A stretch of 37,347 bases of DNA from UBA3478 sp036782715 (lineage in GTDB: Bacteria; Bacteroidota; Bacteroidia; Flavobacteriales; Flavobacteriaceae): contig DAIPYN010000012.1 of assembly GCA_036782715.1 (NCBI GenBank), positions 1-37,347 on the forward strand, given 5' to 3'. The stretch's first letter is position 1; the number at the start of each line of letters is the position of its first letter. The translations under genes were made by a program, and so were the position numbers. The notes under the pieces were generated by a model. The model worked only from the letters and a program-made list of their open reading frames with translations. It ran no database searches and was not told where the DNA came from. This document shows, piece by piece, positions 1 to 8,200 of this stretch.

Positions 1-18
1 TAATTAATTAAAACATTT

Positions 19-1662
19 ATGAAAACAAAAAAATTGCATGCGTTTAGTGCGCGGTTGATGAGTATGTTGGCGCTAGCTTTCGTGCTTTTTATTGCTTCGT
101 GTGAAAAAGACAATCCAAATCCTGAACCACAGGCAACTTGTGATGATGGAATTCAGAATGGAGATGAAACCGGAATCGATTGTGGAGGTTCATGCTCAGC
201 TTGTGAGGAGCCTATTACCATGGCCGCTCCCGATTTAAATCTCGGAACAATTGACATGGAAGAAGAAGGAATGGGACCTGATTTCTCAGATGATACTGAG
301 AACAATGGGGATAATCCTGACGGTACATGGGGAGTTTTTGGTTTTTCTGAAGGCAACAAAATTCAGTTAGAAATTGTAGACAACCCAAACACTACAGGAA
401 ATGCTTCAGCCAAGGTTCTTAAAATTGTAGAGCAAGGAAATCAAGAAGTATGGCAAGGATTTTTCTTTGATCTTGATTCTAAAGTTACTCTATCAGAGCC
501 TAACACTGCAATTAGCGTAGATGTACATTCGGTACGAGAAGGCCAAGTCGTGTCTATGAAGTTAGAGGACTCTGCGAATTCAAGCGCTAATACAGGCGAC
601 ATTAAAGTGGCTACCACAGGTACTGGCTGGGAAACCGTTACCTTCAATTTAGATGCTTCTTCTCATTCTGGAGTATTTGACCGCATGGTGTTTATCATGG
701 ATTTCGGAGATACTGCTGAGACTGCAGAAACTACCCACTATATCGACAATATCAGACTTTCTGAGCCAGGAGAAGATCCTGAAGAGCCAACGGTGAATAC
801 TGAAGGGTCCTTTGAAGCAGACTTTAGTGGTGCTTTTGGTGGAACAACTGCCGAAAACGATGTTTACAGTTTCCCTGCTTCTGCTGAAACTTGGGCTGGA
901 TGGGCTAACAATACAGGAAGCATCTACCCATTAGGATTCCCGAATGGAGGAACGATTACATTTACAGCTTCGTCTGCAGGGGCAGACGCCGGTATCTATT
1001 TTAGATTTGAAAGATTGCCTTACAATGAGAATGATCCAAACGCAACAGAACCTAGCTTCAATACCGCTGAAGTAACGGTTTCTGGTTCAGAAGCTAAAGA
1101 GTATACGATCGCTATTGACGCGCAAGACGCTGCAAATACGTACAGTTCTGCTCTTATGTATTTCACAGTTCGCGACGTAGAGCTTACGATTACCGATGTT
1201 AAGATTAACCCAGGCGCTTCAGGTGAAACGACCACTGCCGTAAATACTTCGGGTACGTTTAGCCCTAATTATGATGGGCCTTTTGGCGGTGCTACGATTG
1301 ATGAAGGTGGTATCTACACTTTCCCAGGAAGCGCTGAGACATGGGCTGGTTGGGCGAACAACAATAGCGATATTTATCCATTAGGATTCCCAAATGGCGG
1401 AACCATTACGTTTACGGCTTCATCTGCTTCGGAGGCAGATATCTATTTCAGATTTGAGAGATTGCCTTATGATGAAAATGATTCGAATGCCACCGAGCCT
1501 AGCTTCAATACCGAAACGATTACTATCAATGGTGAAACAGCTACTGAGTATACGGTAACGATTGAAGCACAAGATGCAGGAAACACTTACAGTTCAGCAC
1601 TCATGTATTTAACGACTCGTGATGTCGCTGTAACCATTACAGATATTAAGATTAACCTGTAA
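19..1662 (+). CDS. Surface glycan-binding lipoprotein with two C-terminal beta-sandwich repeats
   Basis: A 547-residue exported lipoprotein. A signal peptide ends in an IASC lipobox with the lipidated Cys at 28, followed by Glu-Lys-Asp, which resembles the Bacteroidota surface-export signal. Residues 41-62 hold a small Cys-rich motif (C-x-DG-x2-NGDE-x3-DCGG-x-C-x2-C). Residues about 65-250 look like a carbohydrate-binding jelly roll ending in YIDNIRL. Two close copies of a roughly 140-residue domain follow (about 259-398 and 408-547), each with WAGWAN, YPLGFPNGGTITF, YFRFERLPY and TITD-KIN. No catalytic motif is visible. I infer a SusE/SusF- or SGBP-like role: holding beta-glucan at the cell surface for the GH16 enzyme encoded next. 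The rest of the locus (SusC/SusD) would lie left of the window. Domain boundaries are by eye; the exact glycan is not known. Confidence 0.72.
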   Translation: MKTKKLHAFSARLMSMLALAFVLFIASCEKDNPNPEPQATCDDGIQNGDETGIDCGGSCSACEEPITMAAPDLNLGTIDMEEEGMGPDFSDDTENNGDNPDGTWGVFGFSEGNKIQLEIVDNPNTTGNASAKVLKIVEQGNQEVWQGFFFDLDSKVTLSEPNTAISVDVHSVREGQVVSMKLEDSANSSANTGDIKVATTGTGWETVTFNLDASSHSGVFDRMVFIMDFGDTAETAETTHYIDNIRLSEPGEDPEEPTVNTEGSFEADFSGAFGGTTAENDVYSFPASAETWAGWANNTGSIYPLGFPNGGTITFTASSAGADAGIYFRFERLPYNENDPNATEPSFNTAEVTVSGSEAKEYTIAIDAQDAANTYSSALMYFTVRDVELTITDVKINPGASGETTTAVNTSGTFSPNYDGPFGGATIDEGGIYTFPGSAETWAGWANNNSDIYPLGFPNGGTITFTASSASEADIYFRFERLPYDENDSNATEPSFNTETITINGETATEYTVTIEAQDAGNTYSSALMYLTTRDVAVTITDIKINL

Positions 1663-1687
1663 ATATCAAATCAATAGTTTAAGTTTG

Positions 1688-1716
1688 TTATGCCCGCTTT
1701 ATGCGGGCATAATTTT
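1688..1716 (+). terminator. Hairpin with T-rich tail between the lipoprotein and GH16 genes
   Basis: A perfect 10-bp stem (1688-1697 paired with 1703-1712, core ATGCCCGC/GCGGGCAT) with a 5-nt loop is followed by TTTT. It sits 25 bases after the lipoprotein stop and 9 bases before the GH16 start. It could end the upstream transcript, or partly attenuate read-through so that the enzyme is made in smaller amounts than the binding protein. Confidence 0.65.
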
Positions 1717-1721
1717 ATGTT

Positions 1722-2651
1722 ATGAAGAAATTATCCATTTTACTCATTGTATTTGCTTTTATTTCTTGTGAAAAGAGTGGCCCTAATCCAGAACCTCAAG
1801 CCACTTGCAGTGATGGAATTCTCAATGGAGACGAAAGCAGTATTGACTGCGGAGGGTCTTGTAACGCCTGCGAAGAACCTGGTGGGGAAATCACTTCTTA
1901 TGATGGGATGACCCTAGTTTGGAATGACGAATTCGATTATGAAGGAGCACCTAGTGCAGCAAAATGGCACCTGCAGACATTACCTATTTTTAGTGGCGGT
2001 TGGGCCAACAACGAACAACAGCACTATACCGATCGTCAGGCGAACGCGACAGTTTCAGACGGCACCTTGAAAATCATTGCTAAAAAGGAATCTTACACTT
2101 TTGAAAATAGCACCAAAGAGTACACCTCGGCTCGCCTTAATTCAAAGTATGACTTTAAATATGGGCGTGTTGATGTTCGTGCTAAACTGCCTTCCCAAGC
2201 CGGAGCGTGGCCTGCCATTTGGACTCTAGGGTCGAATATTAACGAGCGCGGAGGCGTCTTTCAAGCAACTAAAGGAGAAGTAAGCTGGCCTGAATGTGGG
2301 GAAATTGACATCATGGAAAAACGTGGATGGGAAACTGACCGAGTTTTAGGAACCTTCCACTGGAAAGATGATAATTCAGGAAACCCAGCATCTTATGGCT
2401 TAGATAAAACCATAGACGGTGTAGGGAGCGAGTTCCATTTATACTCTCTGATCTGGGAAGATGGAATTCTTCAAATTTATGTCGATAATGAGCGAGTGGT
2501 GCAGATCGGTAATAATCAGACAGAATTTAAAAATCCGCACTATCTATTATTAAACGTTGCTATGGGCGGTACGCTAGGCGGAGACATTCCCTCAAGCTTT
2601 TCTCAAGCAACTCTGGAAGTTGATTACGTAAGGGTATACCAGGCACAATAG
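1722..2651 (+). CDS. GH16 beta-glucanase (laminarinase-like) lipoprotein
   Basis: A 309-residue family 16 glycoside hydrolase. A lipoprotein signal ends in FISC with Cys16. The same Cys-rich anchor module as in the gene upstream covers residues 29-50. The catalytic domain runs from about residue 65 to the end. The retaining-mechanism motif E-x-D-x2-E is intact as E194 (nucleophile), D196 and E199 (acid/base) in GEIDIMEKRG. Other family features are the WNDEFDY entry, PSQAGAWPAIWTL before the active site and VDYVRVYQ at the C-terminus. The one-residue M between D and the second E is typical of the bacterial laminarinase/lichenase branch, so beta-1,3-glucan is the likely substrate (inference). 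Anchoring would put it on the cell surface beside the binding lipoprotein. Confidence 0.88.
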   Translation: MKKLSILLIVFAFISCEKSGPNPEPQATCSDGILNGDESSIDCGGSCNACEEPGGEITSYDGMTLVWNDEFDYEGAPSAAKWHLQTLPIFSGGWANNEQQHYTDRQANATVSDGTLKIIAKKESYTFENSTKEYTSARLNSKYDFKYGRVDVRAKLPSQAGAWPAIWTLGSNINERGGVFQATKGEVSWPECGEIDIMEKRGWETDRVLGTFHWKDDNSGNPASYGLDKTIDGVGSEFHLYSLIWEDGILQIYVDNERVVQIGNNQTEFKNPHYLLLNVAMGGTLGGDIPSSFSQATLEVDYVRVYQAQ

Positions 2652-2654
2652 CTA

Positions 2655-2685
2655 TTTGAAAGCTGACGAATCGGGCGTACATTTA
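2655..2685 (+). promoter_or_regulatory. Candidate Bacteroidota promoter for the aminopeptidase gene
   Basis: TTTG (2655-2658) and TACATTTA (2678-2685) are separated by 19 bases, the usual spacing for the -33 TTTG and -7 TAnnTTTG elements of this phylum; only the last base of the -7 box departs. The start codon follows 5 bases later, so the transcript would have little or no leader. Confidence 0.45.
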
Positions 2686-2690
2686 CTTCT

Positions 2691-3977
2691 ATGAAGTATT
2701 TACCGATTCCAAACCGACTATATAAAAAGAACCGCAAGAAGTTCATGGCTCAGATGAAGCCTGAAAGTCTTGCGGTTTTTAATTCTAACGATGTATATCC
2801 GATTGGGGCTGATAGCATCATGCCTTTCGAGCAGCATCGAGATATTTTTTACCTCTCTGGCGTAGATCAAGAAGAGAGCATTTTACTTCTTTTTCCTGAC
2901 GCCATGAATCCGGCGCATCGAGAAATTTTGTTTGTGCGCGAAACCAATGAACATATAGCCGTTTGGGAAGGAGCTAAGCTAACCAAAGAGCAGGCGACAG
3001 AGGTTTCGGGTATTGTTACCGTTTACTGGACACATCAATTTGAACAGGTGCTGTTTGATTTGATGAGCGAGGCATCTACGATCTATTTAAACACCAATGA
3101 GCACTATCGTCAAGCGGTGGAGACACAGACGAGGGAAGATCGATTCATTGAACAGGTTAAATCGAAGTATCCGGCACACCAAACAGCAAAGAGTTTTCCG
3201 ATCTTAAATGAGTTACGTGGAGTTAAAGAACAAGAAGAGATTCAGTTAATTCACCAAGCGTGCGCCATCACAGAAAAGGGGTTTCGTCGAATACTTAAAT
3301 TCGTAGAACCTGAGGTGTGGGAGTATGAAATTGAGGCTGAATACCTTCATGAATTTGTTCGCAATCGATCTAAAGGTTTTGCCTACACTCCAATTATCGC
3401 TTCGGGCGCTTCTGCTAACGTGTTGCATTACATTGAGAATAATAAGCAGTGTAAGGCGGGTGATTTACTTCTAATGGATGTTGCTGCTGAATACGCTAAT
3501 TATTCGAGCGATATGACGCGTACGATTCCAGTTAGTGGTCGTTTTACCGATCGTCAAAAGGCTGTTTACAATGCGGTTTTACGTGTTAAGAATGAGGCAA
3601 CCGCTCTTTTGGTCCCTGGTGTACTATGGGCAGAATATCACAAAGAGGTAGGTAAAATGATGAGTTCAGAGCTTGTTGGCTTAAAGTTATTAGACCAGAA
3701 GGAGACCTCTGACAATCCGCTCGCTTACAAGAAATACTTTATGCATGGTACCAGCCATCATTTAGGGTTAAACACTCATGACTATGGAGAATTAAAAACC
3801 CCCATGAAGCCCGGAATGGTTTTTACCGTTGAACCAGGAATTTATATTCCCGAAGAAGGTTTTGGCGTTCGACTAGAAGATAATGTAGTGGTTCAGCCGA
3901 GTGGGTCTCCTTTAAACCTAATGCAATCTATTCCTATTGAGGCTGATCATATCGAGACCTTAATGAACGAACGCTAA
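2691..3977 (+). CDS. pepP: Xaa-Pro aminopeptidase (aminopeptidase P, M24B)
   Basis: A 428-residue cytosolic dinuclear-metal peptidase that removes an N-terminal residue preceding proline. The N-terminal creatinase-like domain carries FYLSGVDQEESILLLFPDA. The C-terminal pita-bread domain has all five expected metal ligands: D263 (LLLMDVAAE), D274 (YSSDMTRT), H356 (MHGTSHHLG), E381 (FTVEPGIY) and E396 (VRLEDN). Length is close to the E. coli enzyme. No signal peptide is seen. The gene stands alone. Its 3' end overlaps the convergent transporter gene by 44 bases, so the two transcripts are complementary there. Confidence 0.92.
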   Translation: MKYLPIPNRLYKKNRKKFMAQMKPESLAVFNSNDVYPIGADSIMPFEQHRDIFYLSGVDQEESILLLFPDAMNPAHREILFVRETNEHIAVWEGAKLTKEQATEVSGIVTVYWTHQFEQVLFDLMSEASTIYLNTNEHYRQAVETQTREDRFIEQVKSKYPAHQTAKSFPILNELRGVKEQEEIQLIHQACAITEKGFRRILKFVEPEVWEYEIEAEYLHEFVRNRSKGFAYTPIIASGASANVLHYIENNKQCKAGDLLLMDVAAEYANYSSDMTRTIPVSGRFTDRQKAVYNAVLRVKNEATALLVPGVLWAEYHKEVGKMMSSELVGLKLLDQKETSDNPLAYKKYFMHGTSHHLGLNTHDYGELKTPMKPGMVFTVEPGIYIPEEGFGVRLEDNVVVQPSGSPLNLMQSIPIEADHIETLMNER

Positions 3978-5223
3978 TTGAGATAATAGCACTCAATAGC
4001 GATGGAATCAACCAGCCCAGCTGAAATATACCGAACGGTATAATTTCTAAAAAACTTCTTAAATATACCGATTCGATGTACCCCAAAATCGCGTCTGGAA
4101 TAGAAAACAAAAAGGTAGTCGCTGCGACTATTTGAAATACATATCCTCCGGTTAAACGTTTAGGTAATAGGTGCAGTAAAATTAGAACAATGGTGAGGGG
4201 GTATATGAGCAGTAATACAGGATAGGCTACACGGATAATTTCATCTACTCCTAATGAGGCCAACAGTACCCCAGCGATGCAGGCAATAGCGATGGTTATC
4301 ACATATGCTTTCCTTGAAGGAGCAATTTGTTCGTTCACAAAGTCTGCAGCACCAGTAACGATTCCTACAGCAGTAGTAAAGCAGGCAAGTGCCACGGTAA
4401 CCCCTAAAATTTGCGTACCTATACCTTCAAACAAAAAGCTGCTGAGGTAGATTAATAACTCAGAGCGATTATATTGGTTAGCGCCTGTAGATGCTAAACT
4501 AGCTCCTGAGAATATAAGGCCTAAATAGATCGTCATAAGTGCGAAGGCCGCCCAAAACCCGCCACGTTTTAATACGCTAGATTGTTCCTTTAGACTTAGA
4601 TAGGCAAACTGGTTTTTCACCGACAGTACTAGAACAGCACCTACCACAACCGCAGCAATGGCATCAAAGGTTTGGTACCCCTCAATAATTCCTGAGCTAA
4701 GGAGTGCGCCAAAAGACTTAGTATTTGGGCTTGCCGTAACACTACGACCGAATGATTGTACAATTAGAAGCACCATTAAGGCTACTAGTATTGGGGTGAT
4801 ATAGTTGCCGATAACCGATAATACCCGTCCTCTATACAGTGCGAATAAGGGTATGCCTCCAAAAAAAATAAGCGCGCTTAGTAGCGGGGAAAGGTCTGTA
4901 AATGGAGCAACCCCCAATTCATAAGTTACAGCCGCAGTTCGAGGTACGACTATGAGTAAACAGATTATAAATATTACGCTAGTGTAGAGGAGCGCGAATT
5001 TCTTTAAAATGGGCTGTGCTAACTCATAAAGCCCTCCTTGTATTTTAGAGTGAGCTAAGATACCGAGATAAGGGATGAGTATCGCGGTAATACAAAATCC
5101 AGCGGCAACGATTGGCCATTGATCAAAAGCGTTGAATCCTAAAAAAGGAGGCAGAATAAGGTTGCCAGCACCGAAAAAAAGCGAAAAAAACGCTAGTGCA
5201 ACCAGACGGATTTCTTTACTCAT
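3934..5223 (-). CDS. brnQ: Branched-chain amino acid transporter (LIVCS/BrnQ family)
   Basis: A 429-residue polytopic inner-membrane protein. It starts MSKEIRLVALAFFSLFFGAGNLILPP, matching the BrnQ signature of an FxGAGN-x-I/L-x-PP first helix, and continues with about 12 hydrophobic segments. The family imports Leu, Ile and Val with Na+ or H+. I chose the ATG at 5223 because it comes one base after the thiL stop codon and begins at the conserved N-terminus; an in-frame extension upstream would only read through the thiL 3' end. It is evidently co-transcribed with thiL, although the two have no obvious functional link. It converges on and overlaps pepP. Substrate preference cannot be told from sequence. 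Confidence 0.87.
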   Translation of the reverse strand: MSKEIRLVALAFFSLFFGAGNLILPPFLGFNAFDQWPIVAAGFCITAILIPYLGILAHSKIQGGLYELAQPILKKFALLYTSVIFIICLLIVVPRTAAVTYELGVAPFTDLSPLLSALIFFGGIPLFALYRGRVLSVIGNYITPILVALMVLLIVQSFGRSVTASPNTKSFGALLSSGIIEGYQTFDAIAAVVVGAVLVLSVKNQFAYLSLKEQSSVLKRGGFWAAFALMTIYLGLIFSGASLASTGANQYNRSELLIYLSSFLFEGIGTQILGVTVALACFTTAVGIVTGAADFVNEQIAPSRKAYVITIAIACIAGVLLASLGVDEIIRVAYPVLLLIYPLTIVLILLHLLPKRLTGGYVFQIVAATTFLFSIPDAILGYIESVYLRSFLEIIPFGIFQLGWLIPSLLSAIISISVRSLRSRYDQPQ

Positions 5224-5224
5224 C

Positions 5225-6265
5225 TTAGAAGGCTGTCCAGCCTTGAGCTTTAAGTTCCATTGCTTCACCCGATCGAGTCACGAGGTATTCCCCATCTGCG
5301 GCCGCACTCATATGGCCGATGACGGTAAGATTCGGATTTCCTTTTATTTTGTCGTAATCGCTTTGCGAGATGGTAAAGAGTAGCTCGTAGTCTTCTCCGC
5401 CACTAAGAGCTACCGTTGTTGAGTCTAAAGAGAACTCTTCGCAGGTGCTAATCATTGCAGGATCAAGTGGAATCTTGTCTTCGAAAAGACGGCATCCGAC
5501 CTTAGATTGTTTGCAAAGATGTTTGATTTCTGAAGCAAGCCCATCGCTGATATCGATCATCGAAGTTGGCTGAACCTCAAGAGCGGTCAATAATTCGGGA
5601 ATATCTTTTCGAGCTTCTGGCTTGAGTTGTCTTTCAATGAGATAGGTGTATTGATCTAAGTCGGGTTGGTGTTGCGGGTTTGCCTCAAACACTTGACGCT
5701 CTCTTTCGAGAATCTGAAACCCTAAAAATGCTGCTCCTAAATCACCAGAAACGACTAGTAAATCTCCTTCTTTGGCACCATCTCGGTAAACCAAGGCCCT
5801 TTTCTCAGCCACCCCAACCGCAGTCACGCTGATCGTCATTCCTTTAGTAGAAGCCACAGTATCACCCCCAACTAAGTCAACGTTGTAGGTTTTACAGGCA
5901 AGTGTAACCCCGGCGTAAAACTCTTCAAGGGCTTCAACAGAAAATCGATTTGATACCGAGATTGACACCGTTATGTGCGTGGGTGTCGCGTTCATTGCGC
6001 AGATATCAGATAGGTTGACAATTACCGACTTGTAGCCCAAGTGTTTCATCGGCATATAACCCAAATGAAAGTGAATTCCTTCGACAAGCATGTCGGTACT
6101 GATTACCGTTTGGTTTTTGCCAAAGTTGATTACCGCTGCATCGTCACCTATTCCTTTTTCTGTGCTTTTGAGCTGTGTAGGAATCGCTTGGGTAAGATGG
6201 TCGATAAGGCCGAATTCGCCTAAGTTTTCGATCGAATTAAGGGAAGGATTTTTTTCTTCTAACAT
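5225..6265 (-). CDS. thiL: Thiamine-monophosphate kinase
   Basis: A 346-residue enzyme that phosphorylates thiamine monophosphate to the coenzyme thiamine diphosphate. The PurM/ThiL-type fold is shown by LGEFGLIDHLT near the start, the Mg/ATP motif GIGDDAAV with D41-D42, STDMLVEGIHF with D58, a second metal-binding motif VGGDT, and the late GGEDYELLFT. I set the start at 6265 (MLEEKNPSLNSIENLGEFG), which matches the family N-terminus. An upstream in-frame extension to 6328 would begin ahead of the probable -7 box at 6286-6293. No TPP riboswitch is possible in the short gap to the suf operon. It is the first gene of a pair with brnQ. Confidence 0.93.
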   Translation of the reverse strand: MLEEKNPSLNSIENLGEFGLIDHLTQAIPTQLKSTEKGIGDDAAVINFGKNQTVISTDMLVEGIHFHLGYMPMKHLGYKSVIVNLSDICAMNATPTHITVSISVSNRFSVEALEEFYAGVTLACKTYNVDLVGGDTVASTKGMTISVTAVGVAEKRALVYRDGAKEGDLLVVSGDLGAAFLGFQILERERQVFEANPQHQPDLDQYTYLIERQLKPEARKDIPELLTALEVQPTSMIDISDGLASEIKHLCKQSKVGCRLFEDKIPLDPAMISTCEEFSLDSTTVALSGGEDYELLFTISQSDYDKIKGNPNLTVIGHMSAAADGEYLVTRSGEAMELKAQGWTAF

Positions 6266-6285
6266 TTGATCTGAGGTTAGGTGGC

Positions 6286-6293
6286 CAAAGGTA
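6286..6293 (-). promoter_or_regulatory. thiL: Candidate -7 box for thiL-brnQ
   Basis: On the minus strand the sequence reads TACCTTTG, a full match to TAnnTTTG, 20 bases before the chosen thiL start. No clear -33 TTTG is seen. It also argues against the longer thiL reading frame. Confidence 0.42.
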
Positions 6294-6371
6294 CTGCTAT
6301 TACTATAGATTCTGTCTATGCTGCTCAATAGAATATCAGTGCATTACTTATGATAAAAATGCGCTAAGCCG

Positions 6372-6379
6372 TATCTTTG
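6372..6379 (+). promoter_or_regulatory. sufA: Candidate -7 box of the suf operon
   Basis: TATCTTTG followed by C is a full match to the phylum's -7 element and lies 19 bases before the sufA start. A -33 TTTG is not evident, which is common for regulated promoters. I see no IscR- or Fur-like dyad here. Confidence 0.5.
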
Positions 6380-6398
6380 CAATCAAATATCCCAACTT

Positions 6399-6728
6399 AT
6401 GATAAAAGTAGCAGAATCTGCACGTGAAAAAGTCCGTTCGCTAATGCGAGAGGAGGGCTTTGATGCGGACACCGATTTTGTAAGAGTAGGGGTCAAAAGT
6501 GGTGGCTGTAGTGGTCTCACGTATGAACTCAAGTTTGACAAAGCAATCGGTGAAACCGATAAAGTATTTGAAGACAACCAGGTAAGAGTGGCTGTTGACA
6601 AACGAAGTTTTTTATATCTCGTAGGAACCACCTTGGAATATTCAGGGGGTTTAAACGGGAAAGGGTTTGTGTTTAACAATCCAAATGCGCAACGTACTTG
6701 CGGATGCGGAGAAAGTTTTTCACTCTAA
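6399..6728 (+). CDS. sufA: A-type iron-sulfur carrier (SufA/IscA/HesB family)
   Basis: A 109-residue protein, the family's normal length. It shows the three invariant Cys of A-type carriers: C37 in GGCSGLTY and C101 and C103 in TCGCGESF near the C-terminus. These proteins receive clusters from the SufBCD scaffold and pass them to apo-enzymes. It is the first gene of the suf operon, 15 bases ahead of sufB. It could also be called ErpA-like; position in the operon is the reason for the SufA name. Confidence 0.9.
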   Translation: MIKVAESAREKVRSLMREEGFDADTDFVRVGVKSGGCSGLTYELKFDKAIGETDKVFEDNQVRVAVDKRSFLYLVGTTLEYSGGLNGKGFVFNNPNAQRTCGCGESFSL

Positions 6729-6743
6729 CCAAAAAAAGAAGCT

Positions 6744-8189
6744 ATGGCATATACTGAAGAAGAATTAAAGAAGGAGTTAGAGACCAAAGAGTACGAATAC
6801 GGCTTTTATACCGACATCGAATCTGACACCTTTCCGAAAGGATTAAACGAAGATATCGTTCGAGCGATATCGAAGAAGAAAGAAGAGCCTGAGTGGATGA
6901 CCGCTTGGAGGCTTGAGGCGTTCGCCCAATGGAAAAAGATGGAGGAGCCAGAGTGGGCTAATGTTCACTATGAGAAACCCAAATTTCAAGATATTTCGTA
7001 TTACTCGGCTCCAAACAAAAAGCCCAAATACGATAGTCTCGACGAGGTAGACCCTGAACTTTTAGACACGTTTAAAAAATTAGGGATCTCAATTGACGAG
7101 CAGAAAAAATTGGCAGGAGTAGCTGTTGATATCGTTATGGATTCTGTTTCGGTGGCAACCACTTTTAAGAAGACCCTTGCAGAAAAAGGAATCATTTTTT
7201 GTTCTATCTCAGAGGCTATTCAGGAACACCCAGAATTGGTTAAAAAGTATATCGGAAGCGTAGTTCCTGCTAAGGATAATTTCTATGCGGCGCTTAATTC
7301 GGCGGTTTTTTCTGACGGTAGTTTCTGTTACATTCCCAAGGGAGTTAAGTGCCCAATGGAGCTTTCTACTTATTTCAGAATTAATCAGGCAGGAACGGGT
7401 CAGTTCGAGAGAACGCTTGTAATTGCTGATCAGGGTAGCTATGTGAGTTACCTTGAGGGTTGTACCGCTCCATCAAGAGATGAGAATCAGCTTCATGCTG
7501 CAGTGGTAGAATTAATTGCACTTGATGATTCAGAAATCAAATATTCTACGGTTCAAAACTGGTTCCCTGGAGACAAAGAGGGTAAAGGTGGAGTATTCAA
7601 CTTTGTGACTAAGCGTGGTCTATGTGAGCGTAATGCGAAAATCTCATGGACACAAGTTGAGACAGGTTCTGCGGTTACTTGGAAGTATCCGTCTTGTATT
7701 CTAAAAGGAGATCATTCGGTTGGAGAATTTTATTCGATAGCCGTAACCAATAACTTTCAACAGGCAGATACCGGTACCAAAATGGTCCACCTAGGCAAGA
7801 ACACTAAGAGTACGATCATCTCTAAAGGTATTTCTGCAGGTAAATCGCAAAATAGCTATCGTGGCCTCGTTCAAGTTGGTGCTCGAGCAGAGAATGCTAG
7901 AAACTTCTCGCAGTGTGACTCACTGCTTATGGGTAATGAGTGTGGTGCTCACACCTTTCCTTATATCGAGGCAAAAAATAAATCAGCTCAAATTGAGCAT
8001 GAGGCTACCACGAGTAAAATTGGAGAAGATCAGATTTTCTATTGCAATCAACGAGGAATTGACACCGAAAAGGCAATTGCCCTAATCGTCAATGGGTTTA
8101 GCAAGGAGGTACTGAACAAGCTGCCGATGGAGTTTGCAGTAGAAGCACAAAAATTATTAGAAATCAGCCTAGAAGGCTCAGTAGGATAA
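6744..8189 (+). CDS. sufB: Fe-S cluster assembly scaffold SufB
   Basis: A 481-residue core subunit of the SufBC2D scaffold. The C-terminal beta-helix carries EGCTAPSRDENQLHAAVVEL and QCDSLLMGNECGAHTFPYIE. C400 in NECGAH is the counterpart of the Cys at which the nascent cluster is thought to form together with SufD. Length and motif order are those of full-length SufB. It lies between sufA and sufC, 11 bases before sufC. Confidence 0.97.
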   Translation: MAYTEEELKKELETKEYEYGFYTDIESDTFPKGLNEDIVRAISKKKEEPEWMTAWRLEAFAQWKKMEEPEWANVHYEKPKFQDISYYSAPNKKPKYDSLDEVDPELLDTFKKLGISIDEQKKLAGVAVDIVMDSVSVATTFKKTLAEKGIIFCSISEAIQEHPELVKKYIGSVVPAKDNFYAALNSAVFSDGSFCYIPKGVKCPMELSTYFRINQAGTGQFERTLVIADQGSYVSYLEGCTAPSRDENQLHAAVVELIALDDSEIKYSTVQNWFPGDKEGKGGVFNFVTKRGLCERNAKISWTQVETGSAVTWKYPSCILKGDHSVGEFYSIAVTNNFQQADTGTKMVHLGKNTKSTIISKGISAGKSQNSYRGLVQVGARAENARNFSQCDSLLMGNECGAHTFPYIEAKNKSAQIEHEATTSKIGEDQIFYCNQRGIDTEKAIALIVNGFSKEVLNKLPMEFAVEAQKLLEISLEGSVG

Positions 8190-8200
8190 TCAAGAAGACT

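Noticed and set aside
19..2651. Mobile element carrying the glucan genes
   Set aside because: No transposase, terminal repeats or target-site duplication are seen; the shared N-terminal module is explained by domain sharing.
5132..5383. Open frame of 83 codons on the plus strand over the thiL/brnQ joint
   Set aside because: It runs opposite to two well-supported genes, has no family features, and its composition is that of an antisense shadow.
6041..6223. 60-codon plus-strand frame in thiL
   Set aside because: Entirely within conserved thiL sequence on the other strand.
6266..6398. Possible TPP riboswitch ahead of thiL
   Set aside because: The gap is only 133 bases, shared with the suf promoter, and I find no thi-box (CTGAGA...) in order on the minus strand.
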